A stretch of 64,000 bases of DNA from Bacteroidales bacterium UBA6428 (GCA_002437305.1 DJOW01000047.1:16339-80338); one strand, 5' to 3'. Positions 25,673 through 34,299 are shown, numbered from the stretch's first letter. The notes: a model not told the origin generated them from the letters alone. Made by a program: numbers and translations.

Positions 25673-26343
25673 GATCCCTTCACAGGGCTGACCAGGCCGC
25701 CACGCTGTTTCTCAACAGTCTGAGCACACCTGTCACCGAGCAATTTTGGGTGCTCATGTCCGACAAGACAGTTTGGATTCCGGCCTATGTGCTGTGCGCC
25801 TACTTTCTGTTCCGCAGGCTGGGATGGAAAAAAGCCCTTGTTGTCCTGTGCTCGGCGGGGATCGCTTTCGGGCTGTGTGACCAGCTCTCGACAGTCATAA
25901 AACACTCCGTCGACAGACTCAGGCCAAGCTACAGCGCAAAAATGCTCCTTGGAGGACTCAACCTTCTTGAAGGACGTGGAGGACTCTATGGTTTTTTTTC
26001 GGCCCATGCCGCAAACGCGTTCGCCTTGGCCATGTGCCTTATCATAGGATTCAGGAATGACACGACACACACCTACAACGGGTTCTACAAGTTTGCGCTT
26101 GTGTGGGCGGCACTGGTGGCTGTCAGCAGGATATTCGTGGGCAAGCATTATCTAGGCGATGTGATCGTCGGGACGATTGTCGGACTGACGATAGGCTACT
26201 TCGCCGGAATGTTGGCCAGATACATCATCCAGACACGCATCGAGAAAGTCCATCCGACAGGGCTCACATTCATTTTCGATGAGAAAAGGCCTCCTACAAC
26301 TCTGACAAAATCCTCTCCATCCGAATCCCGCGCGAACCCTTGA
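25651..26343 (+). CDS. PAP2-family membrane phosphatase
   Basis: A 230-residue integral membrane lipid phosphatase, probably acting on undecaprenyl pyrophosphate or phosphatidic acid-type substrates. The three phosphatase motifs are readable: KHSVDRLRPS (motif 1), FFSAHAANAFA (motif 2, SxH) and SRIFVGKHYLGDVIVG (motif 3). Five to six hydrophobic helices are present. The start overlaps the obgE end by 22 bp, so it is cotranscribed. Its last 50 bases overlap the 3' end of murF on the other strand, and the polar tail TTLTKSSPSESRANP comes from that overlap. Confidence 0.9.
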   Translation: MVSASLIGSLHRADQAATLFLNSLSTPVTEQFWVLMSDKTVWIPAYVLCAYFLFRRLGWKKALVVLCSAGIAFGLCDQLSTVIKHSVDRLRPSYSAKMLLGGLNLLEGRGGLYGFFSAHAANAFALAMCLIIGFRNDTTHTYNGFYKFALVWAALVAVSRIFVGKHYLGDVIVGTIVGLTIGYFAGMLARYIIQTRIEKVHPTGLTFIFDEKRPPTTLTKSSPSESRANP

Positions 26344-27682
26344 CAAGGATGGTGCGGCCAGATAGCTTATGGTCCTTCAGCCATGCGGCCAGATCATCCG
26401 AAGTCGGAAACCAAAGAGGCTGCTTCAATCCAGAAGGCACGGCGACAGAATCAAGAGCCTTGCGGAATTCTTCTCCGACCAGGCAGACAAGCTCCAAACC
26501 CATTGAAGCCAATTTGTCTAGAACGGCGACATGTTCAATGACTGAATCCGGGCCCAACTCGCGCATGTCACCCAGCATCGCGGCCTTCAGCGGAGCCTGC
26601 ACAACGGCAAGGTTGTCGAGCGCGGCGGCCATACTCGTCGGATTGGCGTTGTAGGCATCCTCAATGAGAATGTTATGCTCCGTCTTTTCCAACTGGGAGC
26701 GGTTGTTTTTAGGAATATATTCACTTACGGCCCGCAGCGCTTCTTCGAGGGATATTCCGAAATGGAGGCCTACGGCGATGGCGGCGGCGATGTTGTTCGC
26801 GTTGTATGCACCGGCCAGGTGGGTATCCAGACAAAGAAGGTTTTCGGTACGGTCTTTATCTTCGACAGGCTCAGGGACCGAGTCAGTGACGGAATCCGGA
26901 ATAGCCATACGGACAAACGGATGACCGGCATCGGACGGCAGGACTATCGCACCCCAATAATCCACTCCATATTCAATGGCCTTCAAACCCTTGCGGTCGG
27001 CCGCCATGGCGACCAGATTCTCATCATCTGCATTCAGGAATATGCTTCCTCCGTGTTCGTAAAGATAGTCGTACAATTTTCCTTTGGCCCTCTTGACTCC
27101 CTCAAAGCTGCCAAATCCAAGCAGGTGCGCCTTGCCGACATTTGTGATCAGTCCATAGTCTGGCTCACAGACCTTTACCAGTTTCTCGATGTCATCCGGA
27201 TGGCTGGCCCCCATCTCGATCACAGCGATTTGTGTCTTGGAATTGACTCCGAGAACAGACAGAGGGACTCCGATGTCATTGTTCAGGTTGCCTTGCGTGG
27301 AAGTGACATTGTACTTGACAGACAGCACTCTCGTGATCAATTCCTTGGTCGTGGTCTTCCCGTTTGTTCCTGTCAATCCGATGACTGTCAGGCGTTTGCC
27401 ATCCACAAACGTATTCTCTCTGTGATGACGCGCAAGTGCCTGAAGAGCCTCAAGCGTGTCAGAGACAGCGATAACACGCGGGTCTCCTGACGCAGCCGCC
27501 GCGGAACCTTCATCCACAACAGCATGACGGGCTCCTGCCTCAAGAGCCTTGAGGGCATATTCATTGCCATCAAAATTCTCTCCCTTCAGCCCGAAGAACA
27601 TCTCTCCCCCTCTAACGGCCCGGCTGTCTGTAGTCACGCTTCCGCATTCCAAGAATGCAGAATACAATTTCTGAATATCCAT
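26294..27682 (-). CDS. murF: UDP-N-acetylmuramoyl-tripeptide--D-alanyl-D-alanine ligase
   Basis: Adds D-Ala-D-Ala to the UDP-MurNAc tripeptide in peptidoglycan synthesis. The N-terminal domain contains TDSRAVRGGEMFFGLKG. The ATP loop is GLTGTNGKTTTKEL at about residue 108, with EMGASHPDDI, ILIEDAYNANPTSM and a C-terminal VKGSRGIRMERIL. It has 462 residues from the ATG at 27682, which lies 5 bp after the dut stop. The conserved C-terminal residues are encoded in the segment overlapping the PAP2 gene. Confidence 0.96.
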   Translation of the reverse strand: MDIQKLYSAFLECGSVTTDSRAVRGGEMFFGLKGENFDGNEYALKALEAGARHAVVDEGSAAAASGDPRVIAVSDTLEALQALARHHRENTFVDGKRLTVIGLTGTNGKTTTKELITRVLSVKYNVTSTQGNLNNDIGVPLSVLGVNSKTQIAVIEMGASHPDDIEKLVKVCEPDYGLITNVGKAHLLGFGSFEGVKRAKGKLYDYLYEHGGSIFLNADDENLVAMAADRKGLKAIEYGVDYWGAIVLPSDAGHPFVRMAIPDSVTDSVPEPVEDKDRTENLLCLDTHLAGAYNANNIAAAIAVGLHFGISLEEALRAVSEYIPKNNRSQLEKTEHNILIEDAYNANPTSMAAALDNLAVVQAPLKAAMLGDMRELGPDSVIEHVAVLDKLASMGLELVCLVGEEFRKALDSVAVPSGLKQPLWFPTSDDLAAWLKDHKLSGRTILVKGSRGIRMERILSEL

Positions 27683-27687
27683 ATTCA

Positions 27688-28131
27688 CTATTTCTTTCCC
27701 GTGCTGCCCCAACCGCCGGCGCCACGTTCTGTCTCAGACAAAACCTCGACATCCTCCCACTCGACACGCTCGTGACGGGCAACTACCATCTGGGCTATCC
27801 TTTCTCCCGGAACTATCTCGAAAGGCTCACCGGAAAGGTTGACCAGAGATATTTTCAACTCCCCACGGTAATCAGCATCCACTGTTCCCGGACTGTTGAT
27901 CACGGTGATGCCGTGCTTTGTGGCCAGCCCGCTGCGAGGACGGACCTGCGCCTCATAGCCGACCGGAAGTTCAATGAATATGCCTGTAGGCACCAGAACC
28001 CTTTCCAACGGCTTAAGCACAATCGGCCCGGCGATGTCAGCCCTCAGGTCCATTCCGGCGGACGCCTCTGTCGCATAAGCGGGATCGGGCCATTTGCTTT
28101 TGTTTACTATCTTGACTTTCAATGTATTCAT
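27688..28131 (-). CDS. dut: dUTP diphosphatase (dUTPase)
   Basis: Hydrolyses dUTP to dUMP and pyrophosphate. The trimeric dUTPase motifs are all present: motif 1 AGMDLRAD, motif 2 PRSGLATKHG, motif 3 TVDADYRGELKISLVN, motif 4 GERIAQMVV, and the C-terminal P-loop-like motif 5 RGAGGWGSTGKK. It has 147 residues from the ATG at 28131; the 18 codons upstream of it are unrelated. It is followed at once by murF. Confidence 0.96.
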   Translation of the reverse strand: MNTLKVKIVNKSKWPDPAYATEASAGMDLRADIAGPIVLKPLERVLVPTGIFIELPVGYEAQVRPRSGLATKHGITVINSPGTVDADYRGELKISLVNLSGEPFEIVPGERIAQMVVARHERVEWEDVEVLSETERGAGGWGSTGKK

Positions 28132-28156
28132 GTTCAATATGACATAATAAGATAGA

Positions 28157-28189
28157 AAGTGTGCCCTACAATATTCACAGGACACACTT
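28157..28189 (-). terminator. Terminator between the uracil permease and dut
   Basis: AAGTGTGCC (28157-28165) pairs with GGACACACTT (28180-28189) apart from one mismatch. Read on the minus strand it is followed by TTTCTATCTT. It separates the permease transcript from dut-murF. Confidence 0.65.
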
Positions 28190-28199
28190 ATATATTCAT

Positions 28200-29411
28200 T
28201 TAAGAATTGATCCCTTCCTCTTCCTTCTTGTCCGGGATGACGAGGTTCAGGATGACGCCCACAACCGAGGCGAGACCGATGCCGGCGAGGGAAAACTTAC
28301 CGAAGCTGATGACGGCGCCGCCGATTCCGATGGTCAGGATGAGCGAGGCGATGATCAGGTTGCGGGTCTTGTTCATGTCGATCTGAGCCTTGACAAGATT
28401 GTTGATTCCGACTGATGCGATGCTGCCGAAAAGGAGCAGCATGATGCCACCAAGGACAGCGGTCGGGATGGTCTGGATCGCGGCGCCGACCTTTCCGATG
28501 AGGGAGATCAAGATTGCGGAGAGAGCCGCGATCCTCATGCATGACGGATCCGTCACCTTGGTAAGTGACACAGCGCCCGTAACCTCTGAATATGTAGTCA
28601 CAGGAGCGCCACCGAGGAACGCGGCCAAAGTGCAGGCAAGACCGTCGCCCAACATCGTTCGGTGCAGGCCAGGATCCTTCACGAAATCCTTTCCCGCGAT
28701 CTCGCTGATCGCGTAGACATCACCCACATGCTCGATGATAGGAGCGATGGCCACAGGAGCCATGAACACGATTGCCTGCCACGAGAGGCTCATCTTCGAG
28801 AAATGCGGAAGCTGGAACCAAGGGGCATTGGCGACTCCTGAGAAGTCCATTGAGCTTCTGTAGAATATCACCGCCACAATGTAGCCGGCAAGGGCGCCGA
28901 ACACAACCGGGATCAGTTTTATCATACCCTTGCCCCAGCAAGAGCAGACGATCGCCACGAACAGGGAGACCAGCGCGAGTATCCAGTTCTTGCTGGCCAT
29001 GTCAACACCTGTCCCGGCCAGCGAAAGGCCGATCAGGATGATCACAGGTCCGATCACGATAGGCGGGAAAAGTTTCTTGATGAAGCTGACACCGAAGAGT
29101 TTGACAAGGAAACTCATCAGGATGTACACAAGACCCACGGCCACCAGTCCGCAGAACATTCCAGACAATCCGTAGAGTTCGGTCGCCTTGATGATCGGGG
29201 CTATGAAAGCGAAGCTGCTGCCAAGGTAGATCGGAACCTTTCCTCCTGTTACCGCATGGAAAAGAAGCGTGCCGAGGCCGGCAGCGAGAAGAGCGATGGC
29301 AGGATCAAATCCAACCAGAAGCGGGACGAGAACCGTGGAACCGAAGGCCACGAACATGAACTGAACTCCGATGATGGATCGTTTCAGTGGTGATAAGGTG
29401 TGTTGTGACAT
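28200..29411 (-). CDS. uraA: Uracil/xanthine permease (NCS2 family, UraA-like)
   Basis: A 403-residue inner-membrane nucleobase:proton symporter with about 14 helical segments. Family marks include VPIYLGSSFAFIAPI near helix 3 and the substrate-site motif IIEHVGDVYAIS, in which the EH(V/I)GD signature favours uracil permeases. The C-terminus is KKEEEGINS. It overlaps nothing and is closed by the hairpin at 28157-28189. Confidence 0.92.
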   Translation of the reverse strand: MSQHTLSPLKRSIIGVQFMFVAFGSTVLVPLLVGFDPAIALLAAGLGTLLFHAVTGGKVPIYLGSSFAFIAPIIKATELYGLSGMFCGLVAVGLVYILMSFLVKLFGVSFIKKLFPPIVIGPVIILIGLSLAGTGVDMASKNWILALVSLFVAIVCSCWGKGMIKLIPVVFGALAGYIVAVIFYRSSMDFSGVANAPWFQLPHFSKMSLSWQAIVFMAPVAIAPIIEHVGDVYAISEIAGKDFVKDPGLHRTMLGDGLACTLAAFLGGAPVTTYSEVTGAVSLTKVTDPSCMRIAALSAILISLIGKVGAAIQTIPTAVLGGIMLLLFGSIASVGINNLVKAQIDMNKTRNLIIASLILTIGIGGAVISFGKFSLAGIGLASVVGVILNLVIPDKKEEEGINS

Positions 29412-29421
29412 AAATATTAAG

Positions 29422-30513
29422 TTATTTAGAAGCCCGATTATACAAGACGGCGGCGATCACGCCGAAGATCACATTAGGAAGCCACAGAGCGACTACCGGC
29501 GGCAAAGCTCCGGAATAGACGAACATCTGGCTGAACCTCATGAAGAGGATGTAGGTGAAGCTGAGGCCTATGCCTATTCCGATGTTCAGGCCTATGCCTC
29601 CCCTGCGCTTTCTTGAGGAAAGGCTTACTCCCATAAGAGTAAGGATGAAGGCAGAGAACGGCAGGGCAAAACGGTTCTGCTTCTCGATGAGGGCATACAT
29701 CACATTCGCGTCACCCCTCATCCTCTGCGTAGCTATCAACTTGTCAAGCTGCTCCTCAGGCAAGGTTTCCACTGTTTTTTTGTTGCGGTAGAAATCTGTG
29801 ACCGTCAAATTGAGGACCGTGTCCAACTCAGCTCCTGTGGTGACATGATCCTGAAGGCCTTCGGAATATTCCCTGATGAAATAATTTTTCAGCCTCCAAC
29901 CTCCGAGCGTGCTGTCCCAGACAGCCTTCTCGGCCGAGATCTTCTTGACCAGCCTGTTGTTTTCAATGTCTTCCAAAGTGAAATCATAAGCCGTGTTGTT
30001 CCAAGAACTGAAGGACTCCACCGAGACGAACTTGCCAGGATTGATCTGGTAATGCACATTATTGGATGACAAGGAATTCCTGTGTTTGATGTACTTCATC
30101 TCAAAGTTGATCCTCTTGACGTTCGCCCTCGGAATAATCCATAGGTTAAGCGAAAGGGAAAGCGTGGCGATAAGAAGCGCGGAGACCATGTACGGCACCA
30201 TCATCCTCCTGTAGCTCACCCCGCAGGAAAGAATGGCGATGATCTCGCTGTTGGCGGCCATCCTTGAGGTGAAGAATATCACAGTGATGAACACGAAAAG
30301 CGGGCTGAACATGTTCACGAAATACGGGACGAAGTTCATGTAGTAGTCGAAGACAATGGCGCGCAGCGGGGCCTTGTTCTCGACAAAGTGGTTGATCTTC
30401 TCACTGATGTCGAAGATTATGACGATTCCGATGATCAGAAGAAGGGCGATAAAGAAGGTCACGATGAACTTCCTTATGATGTACCAGTCTATCTTCTTCA
30501 GCCCCAAGCCCAT
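29422..30513 (-). CDS. LptF/LptG family LPS-transport permease
   Basis: A 363-residue inner-membrane subunit of the LptB2FG lipopolysaccharide exporter. N-terminal helices (WYIIRKFIVTFFIALLLIIGIVIIF-type segment, about residues 10-34) and two more lead into a periplasmic jelly-roll region (about 130-270). The C-terminal helices begin with RFALPFSAFILTLMGVSLSSRKR (quoted in part: FALPFSAFILTLMG), the YjgP/YjgQ signature. LptF and LptG cannot be separated from the sequence alone. It starts 4 bp after the tgt stop and is probably cotranscribed with it. Confidence 0.9.
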   Translation of the reverse strand: MGLGLKKIDWYIIRKFIVTFFIALLLIIGIVIIFDISEKINHFVENKAPLRAIVFDYYMNFVPYFVNMFSPLFVFITVIFFTSRMAANSEIIAILSCGVSYRRMMVPYMVSALLIATLSLSLNLWIIPRANVKRINFEMKYIKHRNSLSSNNVHYQINPGKFVSVESFSSWNNTAYDFTLEDIENNRLVKKISAEKAVWDSTLGGWRLKNYFIREYSEGLQDHVTTGAELDTVLNLTVTDFYRNKKTVETLPEEQLDKLIATQRMRGDANVMYALIEKQNRFALPFSAFILTLMGVSLSSRKRRGGIGLNIGIGIGLSFTYILFMRFSQMFVYSGALPPVVALWLPNVIFGVIAAVLYNRASK

Positions 30514-30517
30514 ATTC

Positions 30518-31663
30518 CTAAAGTCTTGAACTTATTCTCTTTACTGTCACTTCCTTCCAGGAGGCGAAATCTCCGGCCCCGATGTGTTCGCGGGCGGCGC
30601 GGACCAGGTCAAGGTAGAACGCGAGATTGTGCTCGCTCGCCACCATCGCGGCGAACATCTCCTTCGCGATGAAAAGATGGTGCAGGTAGGCTTTTGAATA
30701 TGTCCGGTCAACAAACGACGCTCCGGCCGGGTCGATCGGGGAGAAATCCTCCGCCCACTTGGAATTTCGCATATTCATCACTCCGTTCCACGTGAACAGC
30801 ATGCCGTTCCGTCCATTGCGGGTCGGCATCACGCAGTCGAACATGTCCACTCCCCTTGCTATCCCTTCCAGGATGTTGGCCGGCGTACCGACGCCCATAA
30901 GGTACCTAGGCCTGTTGTCCGGAAGGATCGGGCAGACCAGTTCCAACATCTCGTACATTTTCTCCGTCGGCTCCCCCACCGCAAGCCCCCCTATGGCGAA
31001 CCCCCCGACAGCGGGACTGTCGCCGACAAGGCCCACGGCGTGGTCCACGGCCCTCTTGCGGAGTTCAGGATAGACACAGCCCTGGATAATCGGGAACATC
31101 ACCTGATTGTACCCGTACAGAGGCTCGGTATCACGGAAATGCCTGAAAAAGCGCTCCAGCCACCCTTGGGTAAGTTTCAGCGACTTGGCGGCGTATCTCT
31201 CGTCAGCGTCACCAGGACAGCACTCATCAAGCGCCATCATGATGTCCGCGCCGATTATTCTCTGTGTGTCCACGTTGTTTTCCGGAGTGAAAGTGTGCCT
31301 TGACCCGTCAATGTGGGACCGGAAACGGCATCCGTCATCGGTTATCTTTCTGATTCCCGTCAGAGAAAACACCTGGAATCCGCCGCTGTCAGTGAGAATG
31401 GGCCTGTCCCAGTTCTCAAACCTATGGAGACCTCCAGCCTTGCGGAGGATGTCAAGCCCGGGTCTCAAGTAGAGGTGATAAGTGTTTCCAAGGATGATCT
31501 CGGCCTTGATGTCGTCCTTCAAATCCCTGTGGTAAACACCTTTTACAGAACCGACCGTCCCCACAGGCATGAATATGGGAGTCTTGACTTCACCATGATC
31601 TGTGGTGAAGACTCCAGTCCTTGCCCTTGATCCGGGGTCCTTGGCTATCTCCTTGAACACCAT
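30518..31663 (-). CDS. tgt: tRNA-guanine transglycosylase
   Basis: Exchanges guanine 34 for the queuosine precursor in tRNAs with GUN anticodons. Visible are TPIFMPVGTVGSVKG near the start, the active-site ILTDSGGFQVFSL (nucleophile region D), MALDECCPGD, GGLAVGEPTEKMYEML, the second catalytic DCVMPTRNGRNGM, and the region where the zinc site lies. A normal bacterial enzyme carries CxCxxC in the C-terminal zinc site; this sequence has FSPIDPAGASFVDRTYSKAYLHHL, seen here as SPIDPAGASFVDRTYSKAYLHH, with no cysteines at those positions. The 381 residues are full length. A TATCTTTG promoter lies just upstream. Confidence 0.94.
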   Translation of the reverse strand: MVFKEIAKDPGSRARTGVFTTDHGEVKTPIFMPVGTVGSVKGVYHRDLKDDIKAEIILGNTYHLYLRPGLDILRKAGGLHRFENWDRPILTDSGGFQVFSLTGIRKITDDGCRFRSHIDGSRHTFTPENNVDTQRIIGADIMMALDECCPGDADERYAAKSLKLTQGWLERFFRHFRDTEPLYGYNQVMFPIIQGCVYPELRKRAVDHAVGLVGDSPAVGGFAIGGLAVGEPTEKMYEMLELVCPILPDNRPRYLMGVGTPANILEGIARGVDMFDCVMPTRNGRNGMLFTWNGVMNMRNSKWAEDFSPIDPAGASFVDRTYSKAYLHHLFIAKEMFAAMVASEHNLAFYLDLVRAAREHIGAGDFASWKEVTVKRISSRL

Positions 31664-31682
31664 TCTTTCTAAATTTAACCCT

Positions 31683-31690
31683 CAAAGATA
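31683..31690 (-). promoter_or_regulatory. Promoter -7 element TATCTTTG for tgt
   Basis: TAnnTTTG match on the minus strand, 20 bases before the tgt ATG and back to back with the element at 31713. Confidence 0.7.
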
Positions 31691-31712
31691 GTGTTTTTTA
31701 GCCGAAAACTCG

Positions 31713-31720
31713 TAAATTTG
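31713..31720 (+). promoter_or_regulatory. Promoter -7 element TAAATTTG for the nucleoside transporter
   Basis: TAnnTTTG match 46 bases before the ATG at 31766. Confidence 0.65.
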
Positions 31721-31765
31721 TTTGTCAATGACCGGAAGGATAACAACAAAACAGACAATAACATT

Positions 31766-33082
31766 ATGAGCAACAAGCACATCAGCCTCAGGCTGATCAT
31801 CATGAATTTCCTCCAGTACGCGGTCTGGGGAGCCTATCTTACATCGATGGGAAGCTTCTTGGGCAAGGCTGGACTCGGCCCGCAGATCTGGCTGTTCTTC
31901 GCGACACAAGGATTTGTCTCCATTTTCATGCCCGCCCTGATCGGAATTGTGGCCGACAGGTGGATTCCGGCCCAGAAAACACTGTCTCTTTGCCAGATCA
32001 TCGCAGGCGCGACGATGCTCGGGGCAGGTCTCTACGCGATGGGCAACGTCAACCTGACAGACGGGGCCTACGCTGTAGACCCTGGCTTCAACTTCAGCGT
32101 CTTCTACATTCTCTACACTGTCAGCGTGGCGTTCTACATGCCGACCATAGCACTGACCAATTCCGTGGCCTATGCCGGACTTGAGGGAGCCGGAAAGGAC
32201 ACGGTCAAGGCTTTTCCCCCCATCAGGGTGTTCGGCACGGTAGGATTCATCTGCACAATGCTTTTTGTAAACTTCATGAGGGATCCTTCCGGAATCCAGT
32301 ACCAGCACAGTTACTACCAGTTCTTCACCTCGGGCGCGCTCAGTCTTGCGCTGGGAGCCTACGCGCTGACTCTCCCTGACGTCCCTGTAAAGAAAGCCAG
32401 CGGAAGCAGCTTCATGGAAGCCTCGGGGCTGAAAGCGTTCTCCTTGTTCAAGGACAGGCAGATGGCCGTCTTCTTCATCTTCTCGATGCTCCTGGGGGCA
32501 TCGCTCCAGATCACCAACGGCTACGCCAACACCTTCATCTCATCCTTCGCCGGAAGTCCTGAATACGCCAACGCCTGGGGAGCGCGCAACGCCAACGCCT
32601 TGATCTCGCTCAGCCAGATGTCCGAGACCCTCTGCATCCTCCTTATCCCGTTCTTCATGAAGAGACTCGGGATCAAGAAGGTGATGCTCATCGCCATGTT
32701 CGCATGGGTTCTAAGGTTCGGATTCTTCGGAATCGGCAACCCCGGGGCAGGTGTCTGGCTCTTCATCCTCTCCTGTCTTGTCTACGGCGTGGCTTTCGAC
32801 TTCTTCAACATTTCCGGCTCCCTCTATGTAAACCGCAAGACAACCAAGGACATCCGTTCCAGCGCGCAGGGTCTGTTCATGCTGATGACAAACGGCCTCG
32901 GCGCCTCGATCGGCACATGGGCCGCCGGCAAGGTCGTGAACCATTATGTCTACAACGCCGACCAGCCTGACTGGGCCGCCGCATGGTACTTGTTCGCCGG
33001 CTACGCCTTGATTGTCGGCATCCTGTTCATATTCCTCTTCAAGGATCCCGGCAAAGACGAGAACAGCGCGGAGGCAGCCTAA
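31766..33082 (+). CDS. Nucleoside:H+ symporter (NupG-type MFS transporter)
   Basis: A 438-residue inner-membrane transporter with 12 predicted helices. It opens with LIIMNFLQYAVWGAYLTSMGSFL, seen in part as NFLQYAVWGAYL, the NupG/XapB family start. Further marks are GIVADRWIPAQ between helices 2 and 3 and FPPIRVFGTVGFI. It imports nucleosides, which fits the nucleoside phosphorylase and HPRT genes elsewhere in the window. I took the ATG at 31766, since the 25 codons before it contain the promoter. Its last 4 bases overlap the end of the zinc-ribbon gene on the opposite strand. Confidence 0.9.
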   Translation: MSNKHISLRLIIMNFLQYAVWGAYLTSMGSFLGKAGLGPQIWLFFATQGFVSIFMPALIGIVADRWIPAQKTLSLCQIIAGATMLGAGLYAMGNVNLTDGAYAVDPGFNFSVFYILYTVSVAFYMPTIALTNSVAYAGLEGAGKDTVKAFPPIRVFGTVGFICTMLFVNFMRDPSGIQYQHSYYQFFTSGALSLALGAYALTLPDVPVKKASGSSFMEASGLKAFSLFKDRQMAVFFIFSMLLGASLQITNGYANTFISSFAGSPEYANAWGARNANALISLSQMSETLCILLIPFFMKRLGIKKVMLIAMFAWVLRFGFFGIGNPGAGVWLFILSCLVYGVAFDFFNISGSLYVNRKTTKDIRSSAQGLFMLMTNGLGASIGTWAAGKVVNHYVYNADQPDWAAAWYLFAGYALIVGILFIFLFKDPGKDENSAEAA

Positions 33083-33471
33083 CGCTTCTTGGCAGAAAGA
33101 ACCGCCTCCACCCTTGACAGTCTGAAAATACGGCTGTCACTCATAAAATACTTGAGATCAAAACATCTGAACTCATTGTGATTCCTGACTTTATGGTACG
33201 ATGTGACACAGTCAAACCTGTAGCCCATCTGCGCAAGGTCAGGGATATTCATTGAAGTGACCCCTTTCTCCAGCAGGGACGACAGAATCTCATGGTTCCT
33301 GTCCAAAGCCCCGATGGTTTTCAGCCGAAGGCTTTTAAGGTGCCCCTTATTGACATAGTGGTAACGGCTTTTGCAATTGACACAGCAGAACTTCATGTCG
33401 CTGCGCCCGTAAGGAAGAACATCCCCGCACTCCAGACATCTTCCCCTCTGTTCGTCTTCCAACATTTTCAT
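33079..33471 (-). CDS. Zinc-ribbon protein of unknown function
   Basis: A 130-residue protein with an N-terminal four-cysteine zinc site: CLECGD at about residues 12-17 and FCCVNCKSRYH at about 28-38. The spacing resembles treble-clef or zinc-ribbon modules of the DUF2116 kind. The remaining 90 residues are basic and mixed alpha/beta (SLRLKTIGALDRNHEILSSLL, FRLSRVEAVLSAKKR) with no family I recognise. The basic charge suggests nucleic-acid binding, which is inference. It converges on the transporter gene with a 4-bp overlap of stop regions. The next 400 bases upstream hold no gene. Confidence 0.72.
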   Translation of the reverse strand: MKMLEDEQRGRCLECGDVLPYGRSDMKFCCVNCKSRYHYVNKGHLKSLRLKTIGALDRNHEILSSLLEKGVTSMNIPDLAQMGYRFDCVTSYHKVRNHNEFRCFDLKYFMSDSRIFRLSRVEAVLSAKKR

Positions 33472-33879
33472 GGCCTATCATTTTTGCCGATGGTGCAAAC
33501 CACCGGATACCGCACAATCCGACATCAGGCAAAGCGGCAATCCACAGCCCTTAGATCAGACCTTGGCAAATATGCATAGTTTTCACGGGATCTGAAAGCA
33601 CTTTTAATAAAGTCTCCCGAATTATTTCTGTTTTACATAAGCGCCGGCCTGCATGGTTATTATCAACATGCATTAAGATAATTTCATGTGCGCCAAAAAA
33701 AAATTGCCTGAATAAAAAAAATACGGGCAATCCGTCCTCCGCATGTTCCTGAAGCAAAAATAAAGCGGTGGTATCATAAAAAACATAAAATTTTCACTGA
33801 ATATTCTTACAAACGATGGTTTTGACAGCGGACATGAGGTAACTTTGCGGCAGACAAAATTTCAAAAATCACTTGAATT
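33472..33879. other. Gene-free, AT-rich stretch before the SSB paralogue
   Basis: About 408 bases without a credible gene. It holds a weak hairpin ATTGCC (33703-33708) with GGCAAT (33726-33731) around an A-rich loop, one GAATATTC at about 33800, and the SSB promoter at its right end. A 68-codon frame on the minus strand (33551-33757) has no family similarity and was rejected. Confidence 0.5.
33840..33847 (+). promoter_or_regulatory. Promoter -7 element TAACTTTG for the SSB paralogue
   Basis: TAnnTTTG match 32 bases before the ATG at 33880. Confidence 0.65.
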
Positions 33880-34224
33880 ATGGAACAACTGAACAGAATT
33901 GAAATCCGCGGGAATGTCGGCAATGTCAACATTCTCAAGGTCGGGGAAACGCGTGTCGCGCATTTCTCGGTCGCGACAAATTTCGCCTACAAAGGAAGGA
34001 ACGGCGAGCCCGTCATGGAAACCACCTGGCACAATGTTACAGCCTGGGAGGGCAATAAAGGGGTTCCTTCCCTTGACATCATCGCCAAAGGCTTCCCGGT
34101 CTACGTTGTAGGCAGGCTACGATCCCAGAAATACACCGCCAATGACGGAACGGAAAAGACAAGCATGGAGGTGATCGCCAACAGCGTCGAGCCCGTTGAC
34201 GGAGTAGTTTCGACCCAATGCTGA
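33880..34224 (+). CDS. Single-stranded DNA-binding protein paralogue (short, no acidic tail)
   Basis: A 114-residue OB-fold protein. RIEIRGNVGNV, HFSVATNF, TTWHNVTAWEG, KGFPVYVVGRLRSQKY and TSMEVIANSVEPV follow the SSB pattern through the whole OB domain. It ends shortly after the fold (VVSTQC) and lacks the DDDIPF-like C-terminal tip by which housekeeping SSB recruits partner proteins. It is therefore probably an accessory SSB for recombination, uptake or a regulatory use, not the replication SSB. It is monocistronic, with its own promoter and terminator. Confidence 0.88.
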   Translation: MEQLNRIEIRGNVGNVNILKVGETRVAHFSVATNFAYKGRNGEPVMETTWHNVTAWEGNKGVPSLDIIAKGFPVYVVGRLRSQKYTANDGTEKTSMEVIANSVEPVDGVVSTQC

Positions 34225-34253
34225 TGTTTAAGGGAAATAGATCAGCGAATTGT

Positions 34254-34299
34254 CCCGGTGGCATGGGACGGGATGAAGGGAAGGCGGCCACCGGGTTTT
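34254..34299 (+). terminator. Terminator after the SSB paralogue
   Basis: CCCGGTGGC (34254-34262) pairs with GCCACCGGG (34287-34295), followed by TTTT. The loop is long at 24 bases. Confidence 0.6.

Noticed and set aside
30785..30797. GTTCCACGTGAAC, resembling part of a parS site
   Set aside because: It lies inside the tgt coding region, matches only part of the known parS palindrome and is far from parAB. One partial match is expected by chance at this level.
33551..33757. 68-codon frame on the minus strand in the gap before the SSB gene
   Set aside because: No similarity, no promoter or ribosome site, and AT-rich codon use unlike the neighbours.
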